From the NCBI GenBank assembly GCA_019614645.1, contig JABWDB010000036.1, positions 3,282,001 through 3,346,000 on the forward strand: a stretch of 64,000 nucleotides of DNA. Reading direction: 5' to 3'. The DNA comes from Stratiolaelaps scimitus. Its lineage: Eukaryota > Arthropoda > Arachnida > Mesostigmata > Laelapidae. The position numbers and the translations under genes were made by a program. Below the pieces are notes generated by a model. It was not told where the DNA came from. It was given only the letters and a program-made list of their open reading frames with translations, and ran no database searches. Below, piece after piece: positions 29,280 to 40,033 of the stretch (position 1 is its first letter; each line of letters opens with the position of its first letter).

Positions 29280-29970
29280 ATGACAGATAGACGGTATACA
29301 CTGTTGAGTTATGGTGTCTTACATACGCGTCCACACCTAGGAACCACATATCGGGGTTTAGGTTAGCGGGTACTCGTTCCAAGCGAAAATGTCATAAGTA
29401 GCCGTGCCCACTTATGACGACCCTTCTACGATAATGGTGAGAAGGGGAAATAAGCATTCGGCAGGTAGAGAGGGGCCTGTACGAGAATGCACGAGATACG
29501 AGAATATACTATCAGGGGAGGATATATAGCGTCACCAACCAGTCTCGTCGGGGATGTCAGAAGTGAAGGTAGCGTGCCGGCTACACAAGTGTCACCAATC
29601 AACGCAAAACTCCCTTTTGTCATCTATCGCGTTCATTTCTGAGAACACTACTGTTGTTTGCCTCGTCCTAGGTCAACTCGCCATCACTTACAATCACAGA
29701 TGTTGTGGTGCGACGCGAGAACCGAGCTTGTGGCTGCACAGGAGCGAAGTTACCTAAGAGTGGTATCACAGGCGAAGGATAGACTGCCAAAGGACGTGTC
29801 TGTCAGGGTGGCTCGGTAGATGACACGGTGAGGTGTGAAGGTTGACCTGGTCGGCACGAGCGATTGTGTGCTCGAGTGGATAAGAAACTGCGCGACAGAT
29901 AGCGACGATGAAGAGCCCAGATCGTAACGAGACGGCAGATTTCCAGGCCATCATCATATGATAACTATTA
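29280..29970. repeat. LTR-like promoter block and adjoining repeat (copy 2)
   Basis: Parallels 37,440-38,200. After the GATATATAGCGTCACCAACC block the two copies share ACTTACAATCACAGATGTTG and GACTGCCAAAGGACGTGT, then a translated segment VLEWIRNCATD / VLEWIRDCAID on the plus strand. Confidence 0.55.
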
Positions 29971-30475
29971 AATTGGATGCTTCTCAACGGCAGATAAATC
30001 AGATCCGGGCATTTGCCTTCTTCAGGGAGGACAACCCACCAAAACCTCGCACAGAATCAACAGCCAAAAATTACATCTAGCAACTCTAAAAAGTTACTAG
30101 TTAAATAGTAACTTTTTAAAGTTTAAGTCATTAAGATAGATGTTTACCAGCAATTAATTTTTCCATCTCCACTTTCTTTGGAAGAGAAACTTCAGCTAGT
30201 GTCGGCACATCCTGCGCTGTCCTGAATACGTTTTGTTTGTGTCGACTACGCGAGCGATGTCGTGCGACTGACCTTTTGAGGTTACCATTTATGGATGAAC
30301 GGTTGTGTCTTCGTGTGCTTGTGTGTGTGCGTGCGAGGTCACGTGAGTACGTTTGAAACTTCATCGACAACTCCATCTACAAACATCTCCACAAGTATCC
30401 CCAAAACATGTGAACAAAATTTCGTGAGACTCCGCTTGTGAAAATATACTGAATGACTGAAGGATGTCTCTTTGT
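29970..30475. repeat. Repeat module, second copy of 4.58-5.04 kb
   Basis: Shares the landmarks listed for the first copy. It contains its own hairpin at 30,087-30,118 (TAAAAAGTTACTA and exact complement around GTTAAA) where the first copy is not palindromic. Confidence 0.65.
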
Positions 30476-30594
30476 ACCAAATACATTTGTATCTTCCCTT
30501 CAACTATGGGAAGATTACAGTGGTTTTTTTTCGACTCGGTATCAGTACGCATAGTCCCACTCAAATATGTTTATACAGAGGTCAAGCTTTCGTG

Positions 30595-30650
30595 GATTAT
30601 TAAAGGAACTGCAATTTTACAATGCTTAACAGGTTCTCTTATATGTCAGG
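30595..30650 (-). repeat. LINE 3'-end sequence
   Basis: The reverse complement holds AAGCATTGTAAAATTGCAG and TTCCTTTAATAATCC, matching 19,104-19,145 and 58,040-58,075. The adjacent CCGCCTTTCACTGTGTCTGG..GCGGT block belongs to the same repeat as 19,200-19,260. Confidence 0.6.
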
Positions 30651-31115
30651 CAGTGGGACTAGGAACCTGCGGTCTCAGCCTTCTTACACCCAGAGACTTG
30701 ATTTTTGATGTAATTATTTTCCCGCCTTTCACTGTGTCTGGTTGGCGGTTTTGCATTTCGCCGCGTTTTCTTACACGGCGAAAAAAAATAGACCGCCACC
30801 TAATTTCGATTTGACTTGACCTTGCTTTGTTGCACGTAACTGTGGGGTTTGACGTACGTTTGATTTCTCTCTCTCTCTCTCTTTCTCCGCCTGCTACACA
30901 GCTGCCTGCTAGGCTTTGTTTGGATTTCACTTCAGCTTGTGTACTGCAGATTCTCCTCTAGATTTTCAGATCGTGTAACGGTCATTTTCAAGGCACGGAA
31001 ATCTTTGAGGGCTTTCGCAGTGTTTGTCCTGGTGTTGTACCCTGGTGAATCGGTAAGTGTGGCTGGTGGTGCTGTTGTGCTTGCATTAAGACTGAGTGTC
31101 GTCACTTAAAGCAGT

Positions 31116-31686
31116 TTAACTGTGTGAATCGTGTTCCCTGCCCTTAAAGTATCGTGGGCAGGCTCCGTTATATTTACTGTTGGTTGCTCGGTTGGTTCCA
31201 CAAACTTGGGAAGTTTTTCTGTAAATGAAACACCACCAAATTAGAATCTGTTTCTCATTTGCGCCACTAGGGGTTGGGAAAATAGGGTTAGGTCTCCTGA
31301 TTCTAACGAGTTCGCCTCCAGTGGTAGGCCTTATTCTGTAGGTTCGTGGCCTGATAATGTCAATGCAGCGGCCTACCACCCACTCGTGTGATATGTTTGA
31401 CTGTCAAATCCTTACCCACTGGCCCGGCTGTATTGGGACGAGCTCTCTTGTTCCTATATTGTAAGCTTGCTAGTTGCTGTTTGTTGCTGCTGTTTGTCGT
31501 CCTGAGGTCAGTGACCCATCGGCGACTTTCCGCTACTAACTTAGTTACCATGACCAGCAGCATTGTGGCGGATGTATGACCAAATATTTTTTGGTAGTGA
31601 ACCCCGTTGGCCTGTTCTGTGGCTTGCCACTCCAATAATTCATTGTGAATATTTTGCTTAACACACTCAGCATATTTTCTTGACAA
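31116..31686 (-). pseudogene. Gypsy integrase C-terminal region (copy C)
   Basis: Two minus-strand frames, HNELLEWQATEQANGVHYQK ending in GPVGKDLTVKHITRVGGR and MVGRCIDIIRPRTYRIRPTT with GGELVRIRR, cover the region after the catalytic core. The cognate piece at 20.0 kb contains NIGTRELVPIQPG. Confidence 0.75.
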
Positions 31687-32206
31687 TACGTTTAGTTATC
31701 TTGGCCACGCTTTCGGTCTTGCCATTTGACTGGTGGTACGAGTCCCCACATCATTGTGGTAAGGCCCCGTTGATTAACGGCTCGGCATTTTCCTTATTTG
31801 CTCTGAAACGCGATTATTGCAATGATTGTTCCTCTTTCAGCTATAGTCTCCATACGTTGTCGGGTGAGAGATTAGAATCTACCCGGGAACTGCTCACTAA
31901 CTTCACTGTTATGTCGCACCACATGGGGTCTTTTTTAAAGAGGTCAAGGGCAAAATGCATTCTGCAGACCCGCACGAGTATGGTCTTCGTCTGGCGATGT
32001 GGGACTCTCACCCACTAAAACCCTGGACACCCTCGACACTTCATTAGGTCTAGGCGCATTCGTTTTAGTTTTTTCGGGCACTTGTTTAGTGGGTTCGGGA
32101 AAATACACTCGTGGTTTATGTTCCGTCTGTATGGTTACATTAGTCATTGCACAGATGTAAATAGGAACATTTCTTACATGCCGTCACGATGTCCAAACAT
32201 TCTCTT

Positions 32207-32826
32207 TTAATTACTGCGTAATTTTTTCGATCGCGTTTTCGTTGGAAGATGTGTATACCACCGGTTCGCCCTCTTGAGTAAGACCACCACCTGTTCCACA
32301 TTCGCTTCATCTGTCGGGATGACTATGGGTTTGTTTTTGTCGAAGTAAGCTAGCGTGGTCGTTGGGCTTTTCTTTGATAGCTTCAAACGCTTCTTCCATG
32401 TTGGCCTTACTACACAAATTTTTGCTATTTCTGGGTGAGCCTGCGCAGGGGGCCTCGAGTTATCAGACACCGTCTTGAGCCCTTCTCTACTGATGATGTG
32501 TCCTATGAATTTGACCTCGGACATTCCCAGACGTAACATTTTGTTGAAACGTGGTCCCACCTGGCGAGCTCTCAAAAATAAGAGTCTCTAGGTTTCTGCA
32601 GTGGTCTCCAATGGTGTTTAAATTTTTAGAGTAACGCCTTCCCCCATACTTTAGTATCATCCGCAACCACTGCTACGTTCCTGAGACGTCTCTGGTATTC
32701 CTCTGGTGCTGATGCTATTCCTTGTAGTACCCTACAGTACTGATAGCATCCTATAGGGGTCCAGCGCGGTATAGTCACGACCCTCTTAAAGAAATTGTAC
32801 CTGGCGTCTAGTACTGAATATTGCAC
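32207..32826 (-). pseudogene. Gypsy RT thumb/RNase H junction (copy C)
   Basis: The RT frame (32,626-32,826) contains QGIASAPEEYQRRLRNVAVV and ADDTKVWG, the RT palm with an intact ADD. The next frame (32,207-32,575) contains LGMSEVKFIGHIISREGLK, the conserved V.F.GH..S..G motif after the palm, and LAYFDKNKPIVIPTDEANVE, the start of RNase H where the DAS motif reads DEA. Two frames separated by about 50 bases indicate a frameshift. Confidence 0.88.
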
Positions 32827-33286
32827 TTCTGAGTCGATGTAGGGTCTCGTTAAGCCTGGGCATAGGGTATTTAGATCTGCGTATCACTTGATTTAGTGCA
32901 TGCGGGCCTAAGACAATTCGTAATTCACGGCCTGGTCAGTGAACGACTACAACGTTGGAGATCTACTCCGTGGGCTGATCGACTTGCGACCTTTCCTGTT
33001 TTTTTTACGTGGTCTACTATAAGCTTCTGTTACCCCGACCCGTGGTGTACGTGGGACCTGTTGTACACTAGTATCTCCACGGGTTTTGCTAACTGCCCTT
33101 GGCCCTTCAAGACGTCCCTATATTCGTATATGAGATTCTCCAGCCTGTTTTTATCCTGCTCCACTACAAGGTTGGCTCTCTCGACGTCATTGGCCATCTT
33201 TATCAGCTTGAGACAGCTGTTTGCTAGATTGAGACAGTTGTTTGCTGAGAGAAGCGTATCTTCTACTCTGCCGATAACTTATGGTA

Positions 33287-33480
33287 CTATAAGTTAAAGG
33301 TGTCTGTCCCAGCGATCGTTTCGGTCGAGCACAATGTTACCGACCTTGAGTGGTTATACATCTTTACTAATGCCCGGCCTTCACGATTTGTAGTCCATTG
33401 CAGAGTCTGCGTATCTTCAAATAAGTTTTTAGGCTCCATAACGTTGCATGTTGCACCTGTGTCTAGCACAGCTCGTGGTT
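33287..33480 (-). pseudogene. Retroelement aspartic protease (copy C)
   Basis: The minus-strand frame starts MLDTGATCNVMEPKNLF, the D-T-G-A active site of retropepsins, followed by LVKMYNHSRSVTLCSTE, the flap-side strand typical of gypsy proteases. It is only about 60 codons and the C-terminal LLG-type motif is not visible. Confidence 0.85.
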
Positions 33481-34200
33481 CTGTTTGTTACCCGCCAACT
33501 CTCAGACGGATATACAGTTTCCTTTTCGGCATGCTGCCTATGGTTTGCTTTATCACGGCGCACTCTTTGGGAGTATTTTCTTCCACAGTTTTGACATTGT
33601 AAAGAGCTGCGTGAATTATGTTCCTCAGCCTCTCGTGTATCTTGTATTCGTCTGTGATGTATGGGAACAGACTTGTTCCGTACGGCGGCTTGCGTCTTGT
33701 CGGTCTCGTTCAATCATCCGAAGCGCTTTCTCATTGCCTTCATACGTCTTCAGTGTGCGCATCACTATCTCTATTGTCAACTTCTTATGATCCTCTTCTC
33801 GAAGGAGTAACCCTCCGGCCATCGAAAGCCGCTTCCCGAAGATATGCTCAGAGACAAGTTCGGGACGCGGGTTGTACGTAGTTCTCGTACGCTGGTCGCT
33901 TCATTTGTTGGCTCATCCGTTCCATAAATCCCTTTATAGACTCGGTTTCTCCTTGGTCCGCCTTTTTGAAGGGATATCTTTGGGATGTTACATTCCGGTG
34001 AGTTTTGTATCATTCCGCGAGGGTCATAATTAGCGCCTGCAGTGACGCATACGGTTATTCTCCAATCCTACATGCGACATCTTTTTTAGGTCGCCTCCAC
34101 GCCTAGACTATTCAAAAATATGCAGTCTTGATCGCCGAATGCTGGACCTGAAGTGTGCCACTTACCTGCACGGGTTTTGCTTGCACCATTGCATGTTTCC
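33480..34200 (-). pseudogene. Gypsy gag (copy C)
   Basis: Minus-strand frames contain LLREEDHKKLTIEIVMRTL and KTYEGNEKALRMIERD, typical of the C-terminal part of gypsy gag, then QCQNCGRKYSQRVRRDKANH, a zinc-knuckle remnant with only the first C-x2-C intact. The AEKETVYPSESWRVTNRTTS segment links gag to protease, as in copies A and B. Confidence 0.7.
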
Positions 34201-34319
34201 AAGAAGATCATCCATTTTTCTGCGCAATCATCGTCATTGTTCATGGTCTGGAGATGTCGTCTTTATGTAACATAATTTTTTTGTTTACGGTCTCATTCAC
34301 CCTTGTGGGTTGTCCTGTT

Positions 34320-34905
34320 ATTGTTTCTTTATGGTCGCGGGGTCCCACTTCGTTTTAGTCGCGTTTTAGTCAGACTTTTACGTCGCTGGCGATACTGACT
34401 ACGCGAGAGCTGTCGAGCGACTCGCCTCTTTTGAGATTGCAGTTTATAGATGAATGGTTGTGCCTAGTGCGTGAGGCCACGCGAGTACGTTTGGAACTTC
34501 ATCAATAACTCCATCTACAAAGACGTTTGCTGCACTTTTTTTTTTTTTTAGAGGAGGAAATTTACTTCAAACGCACGGTCACCACCAGAGACATTCCAAT
34601 CTCGATGAAAGTGGGCCGATCCAGTGCAGGGTTGACGTGGATGACAAAACGCCTCTGCCTGCTAAAACCATCCTCTGCTGAGAGTGTGCCTCTTCCCCAG
34701 AGTCAGGGTTTGCTGCACTTATAGATACTAGACTTTACCAACTGCCTCACAGCTTCTCCTGAGGTTATTAGCTACTCCGTTTTGAGAGGCATGGTTTGCT
34801 TTCGATGATCATCCATGATCAATAATTACGTAAACGGGTCATCTGCCAGCATAAAAGGATGACGCGTCTCGAATGGCTTATTCGAAAAGTGAAGGCGGCC
34901 TCCCA
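34320..34905 (-). repeat. LTR-like flank of gypsy copy C, with a nested insertion
   Basis: Parallel to 23,990-24,370 and then passes into the unknown coding module. Interrupted by a 170-bp retroposed insertion at 34,538-34,707. Confidence 0.6.
34538..34707 (-). mobile_element. Retroposed 170-bp insertion, 13-bp target duplication
   Basis: GTTTGCTGCACTT occurs on both sides (34,525-34,537 and 34,708-34,720). On the minus strand the insert ends in a run of about 12 A residues, so it was copied from RNA. It contains an open frame of about 48 codons (RHTLSAEDGFSRQRRFVIHV, then a stop after MSLVVTVRLK) close to the A tail. This is compatible with the 3' end of a processed pseudogene or of a retroposon ORF. 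The protein family is not recognised. Confidence 0.75.
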
Positions 34906-34929
34906 ATTAAACAGCCTTCATCAATAAAA

Positions 34930-36135
34930 GGTTTAAATCCATTTATTTTTGTAGCCGTTATAGGGCTATTGCTCAGGAGACCCAATATGCCTCCCCCAAA
35001 TAGCTAGCTTCAGCCCGTGCTAAGGGAAGCTCTCTCTCTCTCTGATCAGGAGAGCGGAGAGGAAGACGAAATGATATCTTCGCCGGAACACCCAGAAGAA
35101 CCTGGAAAATAATAGGAAATCTTCCGAATACTCTGGAACTTGAAGATTCAATTGGGCCTCCGCCTTGAAGTCCGGATCGTGTCTCTCCGAAATGAGAAAT
35201 CGAGGCGCACTATTTTAAACTGATGAACAGGTTCATTTGAATACCACTTGATTGAAAGTAAGGTATTAAATACCGAGGCTGTCGGTTTTCCGGAACGATT
35301 TCCGCAAATCGAAAAGGAGCTGAATTTCTCTCAAATAGTCCTTTGTCTAAGTTATTGGTCCACTCGGCTCCGAAACCGCACCGAGGGATAGAGCCATTCT
35401 ATGGTGACCAAACAGAGTTTTTGGTCCTTTTAGATCAGTTTAAGAAGAAACACCTACGCTGACAATGGTTTAATCTCTTCCGATTTGAGACTCACCCAAG
35501 AAACACTTAATATGCGTATATGCAAATATATCCAATATTAATTATACTATTAGCCTTAATACTATTAGCCAATTTACGGGTAATAAAGTTTTCTGACGAA
35601 TTTACTAGTGTCCAGTAGGTATAATAGGAGGTCTATATCATTAACCGAGGTTAACAAAGTAGCGTGAGGTTGAGACATATTGCAGAAAACATTATTATAT
35701 GATCTCTATTACATTTTCTATATTAACAAATCCTATTTCACTTATTGGCCTAATGATTTTTCGACAAACAGTCTCTACACAATTTAGCTTCGATTATCGT
35801 TAGCATCCTATCCATTCATCGTTGGGCTACTGTCGAATCATGATGACCTGAACCGATGAAACACGTGGTTTTGCTATCTACAACTTTGTGCCTTCGAGTT
35901 TGATGATAAATATTAGCAACATGCGATTGGTGCTCATTTCTTGGACCGTTTCAGCAACACCAGGTCCCTCATCCTTCAATGCGAGAGACTTTTGCATTTG
36001 CTTGACTGTTATCTCGTTATCGACTAAGTCACGCAATATCTGATGTTGAGTCAAACAATTTTCTGCGAGATTCCAGATTCAGACATATTCATTTAGTCAC
36101 CTTGCTCTTAACCACTCAATGAGCCAAGAAGGGAA
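34930..36135 (-). pseudogene. Conserved coding module (copy 4, expanded)
   Basis: Same module as at 16.2-17.07 kb, with about 330 extra bases inserted near 35,360-35,680. The minus-strand frame at about 35,890-36,060 reads QILRDLVDNEITVKQMQKSL and DEGPGVAETVQEMSTNRM, again ending KLEGTKL then stop. Confidence 0.45.
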
Positions 36136-36327
36136 ACGCACTGCTAATGTGTCTGGTATAGCCTTAATTAATGCTATATACATGAACATCCACAGAAAGA
36201 TTGATTCATATAATTATTAGATTTATCTAATATTCCACACGATTTCCTATTTCATTGAGTATTTTGGAAAAAATCCAAAGATCATAAATGGCACACACCC
36301 ATCTTGCGGTGAAATCGACGCGATTCT

Positions 36328-36612
36328 TCATACGTTGCTTCTCTTAAACGTATCTTCATGACGGGTCTTGACGCTGAGTCCTTGCAACAAACTTACATAA
36401 TACTGCTGATGATAGTGCAGATCACTAATGGAAGATTTCCCGTGGACAAACTCATTGAAGTGATCTAGAAAGATCATAAATTCTGTGTAGGCACCATAGA
36501 ATAGCTCTATCTTAGCCTCCGGTGGCTTGGTGCTTGAATTGTTCACTTGAACAGAAGCGGCCAGACGCTCCAATGCTCTTTGAGGGCTATGCTCTGTTGC
36601 ACCGACTTGCAT
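36328..36612 (-). pseudogene. BEL/Pao-type gag fragment (DUF1759-like), copy 2
   Basis: A 94-codon minus-strand frame with LERLAASVQVNNSSTKPPEA, IELFYGAYTEFMIFLDHFNE and FVHGKSSISDLHYHQQYYVS. Parallel to 17,450-17,761 but open for longer. The GD of the F.GD motif reads GA. Its flanks (36.2-37.3 kb) parallel 17.3-18.6 kb. Confidence 0.65.
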
Positions 36613-37439
36613 CTCTTAGAGGTTATCTGCTTGCACCTGCACTAACAAACCCAGAGAGTTCCCACATCCTTACTCTTGACAACGGGAGCTAAACGACTTT
36701 AATTCGACAAAAATTTGATCGACAGTATCGTAATAGTGCTCGTTAACTTCCGACTTCCTTAGCTATATATTCTTTATTTCTTAATCGGTGATATTTTGCA
36801 AGTTTTGTTTGGATTGATATTCATACATCATAAGGACAGCGATTATCTATAAAATTTCAAAACCAGACTTCACAACGAATTGGGATTCTAACGCTCTTAT
36901 AGCTTGCCATAGCTAATTTTTGTGTGGGAATGTATCAAACATACGATGGGCGTCAAATATTACAAATAGTAACAAGAGACGAAAATAAACAATCTGACAA
37001 TTTTTACTAGGTTCCTCAAAAAATAAGTAAGCTATCATTATTAATTAAAAAATAGAAAAATTTGAATGAGCCATGAAATAAAGATGTTTCTAACAAAGGG
37101 CTTACGTGTTCACTACGCGTGGTGCCAGCTCACAAATGTCCTCTAAATCAGTTAAGTATTGATCTTCGTTAGCTAAATCGACGACAAGGCGAGAATTGTC
37201 GACCATGCGGCGTACTGCTTGTAGACTGAATAGGAAATTTACTGCTAGTCAAACGTAGCAGGTCAATCAAAACAGAGTTCTCTCCCTCTTAACGCGACTC
37301 AAAAACAAAAAATTACGCGACTCAAACTCAAAAAATTACGATTATGCAATAAGCAACAACAAGTGCAATATATGTTGATTGACTAATGATGATCACGTCG
37401 TGAGTGGACCTGGATGATCAGCTTGTGCCCCCTCGAGTG

Positions 37440-38470
37440 GGACTTTTCGCATTGGCATTTCGTCAAGGAAACCGGGCTGTAGTAGTCGTCCGTTACGACA
37501 ATGACCGATAGATGGCTCACACCGTTGAATTATGCTGTCTTACATACGCGTTCACACCTAGGAACCACATCGTGGTTTAGGTTAGCGGGGGACGCGTTCC
37601 GAGCGAAAATGTCCACGGCAGCCGCGGCCACTTATGCGACCCTCTTACGAAAATGGTGAGATGGGGAAATGTACACTCAGCAGGTAAAGATGGGCCTGGA
37701 TAGGATTATGGATGTAGGAACGTGCGTTACACACACAGCAGGGAGTACTATCAGGGGAGGATATATAGCGTCACCAACCAGTCTCGTCGGGGATGTCAGA
37801 AGTGAAGGTAGCGTGCCGGCTACACAAGTGTCACCAATCAACGCAAAACTCCCTTTTGTCATCTATCGCGTTCATTTGCGAGAACACTACAATTTTCACT
37901 TGTTTGCCTTGTCCTAGGTCATCTCGCCATCACTTACAATCACAGATGTTGGGGTGCTACGCGAAAACCGAGGCTGTGGTTGCACAAGAGCGAAATCAGT
38001 CAAGAGTGGTATCGGAGGCGAAGAATGGACTGCCAAAGGACGTGTTTGTGAGCGGGTGTGAAGGTCGATATGGTCAGCACGAGCGGTAGTGTACTCGAGT
38101 GGATAAGAGACTGCGCGATAGACAGGGACGCTGAGGGTCCCTGGGGCCCTCTGATGCCCCTGCTGCTGACCCTGCTGACGACCCTAGATCTTTACGAGAG
38201 CAGATTACCAGGCCACGATGGTGTAATTAATGACAACCTGGATGGACCCGATGAAGGCGATGACAGCGACGCACGGAACGTCTGCGTTGACACAGCAACA
38301 ACCGGCGCAAGGACTCTCGGACGTTGCCATAACTTTGGAGGAATTTACGAGATTCGAAAAGCTGTTGCCCGACGAATGGCTCCTGTTCGGAAGGTCGTAG
38401 ATTGGTTAGTTCAGCAAGAAGTGAAGACCACTCTTCTCGATGGAAGGTAGCTCAGAAGAGGTGTTTATTA
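37440..38470 (+). repeat. LTR-like promoter block and adjoining coding-like repeat (copy 3)
   Basis: Contains the GATATATAGCGTCACCAACC block at about 37,760. A 130-codon plus-strand frame follows (38,058-38,450), with VLEWIRDCAIDRD and a DDxDxPDEGDDSD-type acidic stretch. In another frame the end reads ITLEEFTRFEKLLPDEW. The acidic stretch followed by EEF..F resembles DNA-transposon or gag-linked ORFs, but I cannot assign it. Confidence 0.45.
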
Positions 38471-38499
38471 ACAGAACGATTCCTAACATCGGAACTCAA

Positions 38500-38750
38500 C
38501 TAGACTGTGTCAAATGTGGCATTCAATCAGAGGCAGCCGAAACGTTCTAATTTACTGCAATTCTTTGAGGCCAAAGGATTTACAACAATAGTCTTTTTAC
38601 ATGCCGTGTCTGGGGACATCGGCACCGAATTACTTTGCCTCTGTACGTCACTAGCACCAAAGCAAAAAGTTAGGATGTTGGGAACAGGCTTTAGCACCTC
38701 GAAATCAACTAACCGAATTTAACTACTGATGGAAGGTTATGACATGCATC
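38500..38750 (-). pseudogene. Copy of cysteine-rich peptide gene first-exon region
   Basis: Shares, on the minus strand, GTAATTCGGTG..ATGTCCCCAGA with 52,560-52,620 and 53,320-53,370. Its ATG is followed by about 30 open codons (MSPDTACKKTIVV). Bases 38,505-38,560 also match 51,460-51,515, which lies beyond exon 2 of the better gene. Exon 2 is therefore deleted in this copy. Confidence 0.45.
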
Positions 38751-38839
38751 TGTAATGCCATGCATTGGATCCGCTTGGATTCCGCCCCTTTTATTTTATT
38801 TTTATCTCTTTTATTTATTTTTTATTTTATTGAGAACTA

Positions 38840-38900
38840 AAGCGTATTGTATTACAGTTCCGAAAATAAACTTGATTTTGAAACTTGAAACTTGAAGCTT
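38840..38900 (+). repeat. LINE 3' tail with TTGAAAC repeats
   Basis: ACAGTTCCGAAAATAAACTT followed by tandem TTGAAAC units at 38,868-38,896. Short 3' repeats of this type are the hallmark of CR1/L2-like LINE ends. Confidence 0.65.
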
Positions 38901-39079
38901 AGGTAACGACGACGAGAGAGAGATCCTAGTGGTAACTGACGTTGGTTTATTGTAAGCGCCTCCATGGCTGTTCTCCTTTCGCGACTGCTGCTTGTTTGCG
39001 GGATCTTTGAATATTGACTACTGTCTAACCATAACAATGCAGTGATGGCGTCCTCCCGATACCTTCTACCTCCTCATTG

Positions 39080-39116
39080 TGTGTGTTTGTATTTTTGCAC
39101 ACAATACAAACACACA
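39080..39116. repeat. Perfect hairpin, 14-bp arms
   Basis: TGTGTGTTTGTATT (39,080-39,093) and its exact complement (39,103-39,116) flank nine bases. Confidence 0.9.
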
Positions 39117-39149
39117 TGTATTTGTATTGCTTTAAGATCCTTGGGTCTA

Positions 39150-39800
39150 TATTCAATTTGGTTGTGTATCTGACCGTGTCTCTTTTCGCTCTTGCCGCCG
39201 CCTGTTACTCTCATATCTGTGTTCATCGGCCCAGCTACCTCCGACGCTCATGTGTTTGGCACCATCAGTGGCGGCTGTGTGGCGCATACAGGAGATGTTG
39301 AGTCGCCTGCACACACTCCGTCTTCTGTTCCTTGTTTGTGTTGGAAGGACCTTGTTGCCTGCTGGACTGTTTCAGCGTTTTCGTCCTACGCTGTAACTGT
39401 CTCCGCCGCGCGCTTAGTTGCCTTGTGTGATGAGATGAGTGTGCGATCTCTGATTGTCCGTTGAGCGGCTGTTGTTACCCTTGTTCTGTACTATGTTGAC
39501 TTATTTCGCCTAGTGGAAGGGTGTCGTGCAATGGTGTTGGTTGTGTGTGTGTGTGTGTATCTGTGCATCATTGATGTTAATGGATTTTTAATTTGCAGTT
39601 CTTGAGAGAAGATGATGCACTGGTGTGTGTTAAGCCGGTGTTACATTAGTTGCGCGCATGGTGGTATCCAAATTCGATTCGATGTCCCCTCGGCTCAACC
39701 CACGATATGTTCGTTTGTATCGTTGGATACAGGTTCGTTCTGTGAATGAAAAGACATTCGGCCATTATCAATACCGTCCGGAGTAGGAATAACTACAAGG
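39150..39800 (-). repeat. Possible diverged gypsy integrase tail region
   Basis: Near 39,725-39,760 the GATACAGGTTCGTTCTGTGAATGAAA block resembles the GCAGGTACGTTCTGTAAATGAAACACC block of the gypsy copies. The region also has a similar T/G/C-biased composition. No motif survives. A (GT)n microsatellite lies at 39,541-39,558 and an (AT)n tract at 40,011-40,032. Confidence 0.3.
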
Positions 39801-40033
39801 TGTCGTCTATCTCTGACCACCTCTTTGCCACACTCGGTGCGTGTTTTTTGTCATCGGGGTCTGATATATTGTCCGTTCGTGTAAAAAGTCCATCGGCTGC
39901 ATTCGGACCCAGTGGACTAAGAGAGCAGGTGGGACTTCTTTTGTTTCAATGACAGATCTTTTTTCGCTTGCTGTTGCTTTGCGAAATTATTCGTGTGACC
40001 TGCCCATGATTATATATATATATATATATATAG

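Larger units (their letters stand above)
30820..34250 (-). mobile_element. Degenerate Ty3/gypsy element (copy C, most complete)
   Basis: Minus-strand order is gag (34.2-33.48 kb), aspartic protease (33,469-33,287), RT (32,826-32,400), RNase H (32,350-31,944), and integrase end (31.74-31.1 kb). This copy keeps gag sequence without the hairpin arrays that fill copies A and B, and so serves as the reference state. Still heavily frameshifted. Confidence 0.82.
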
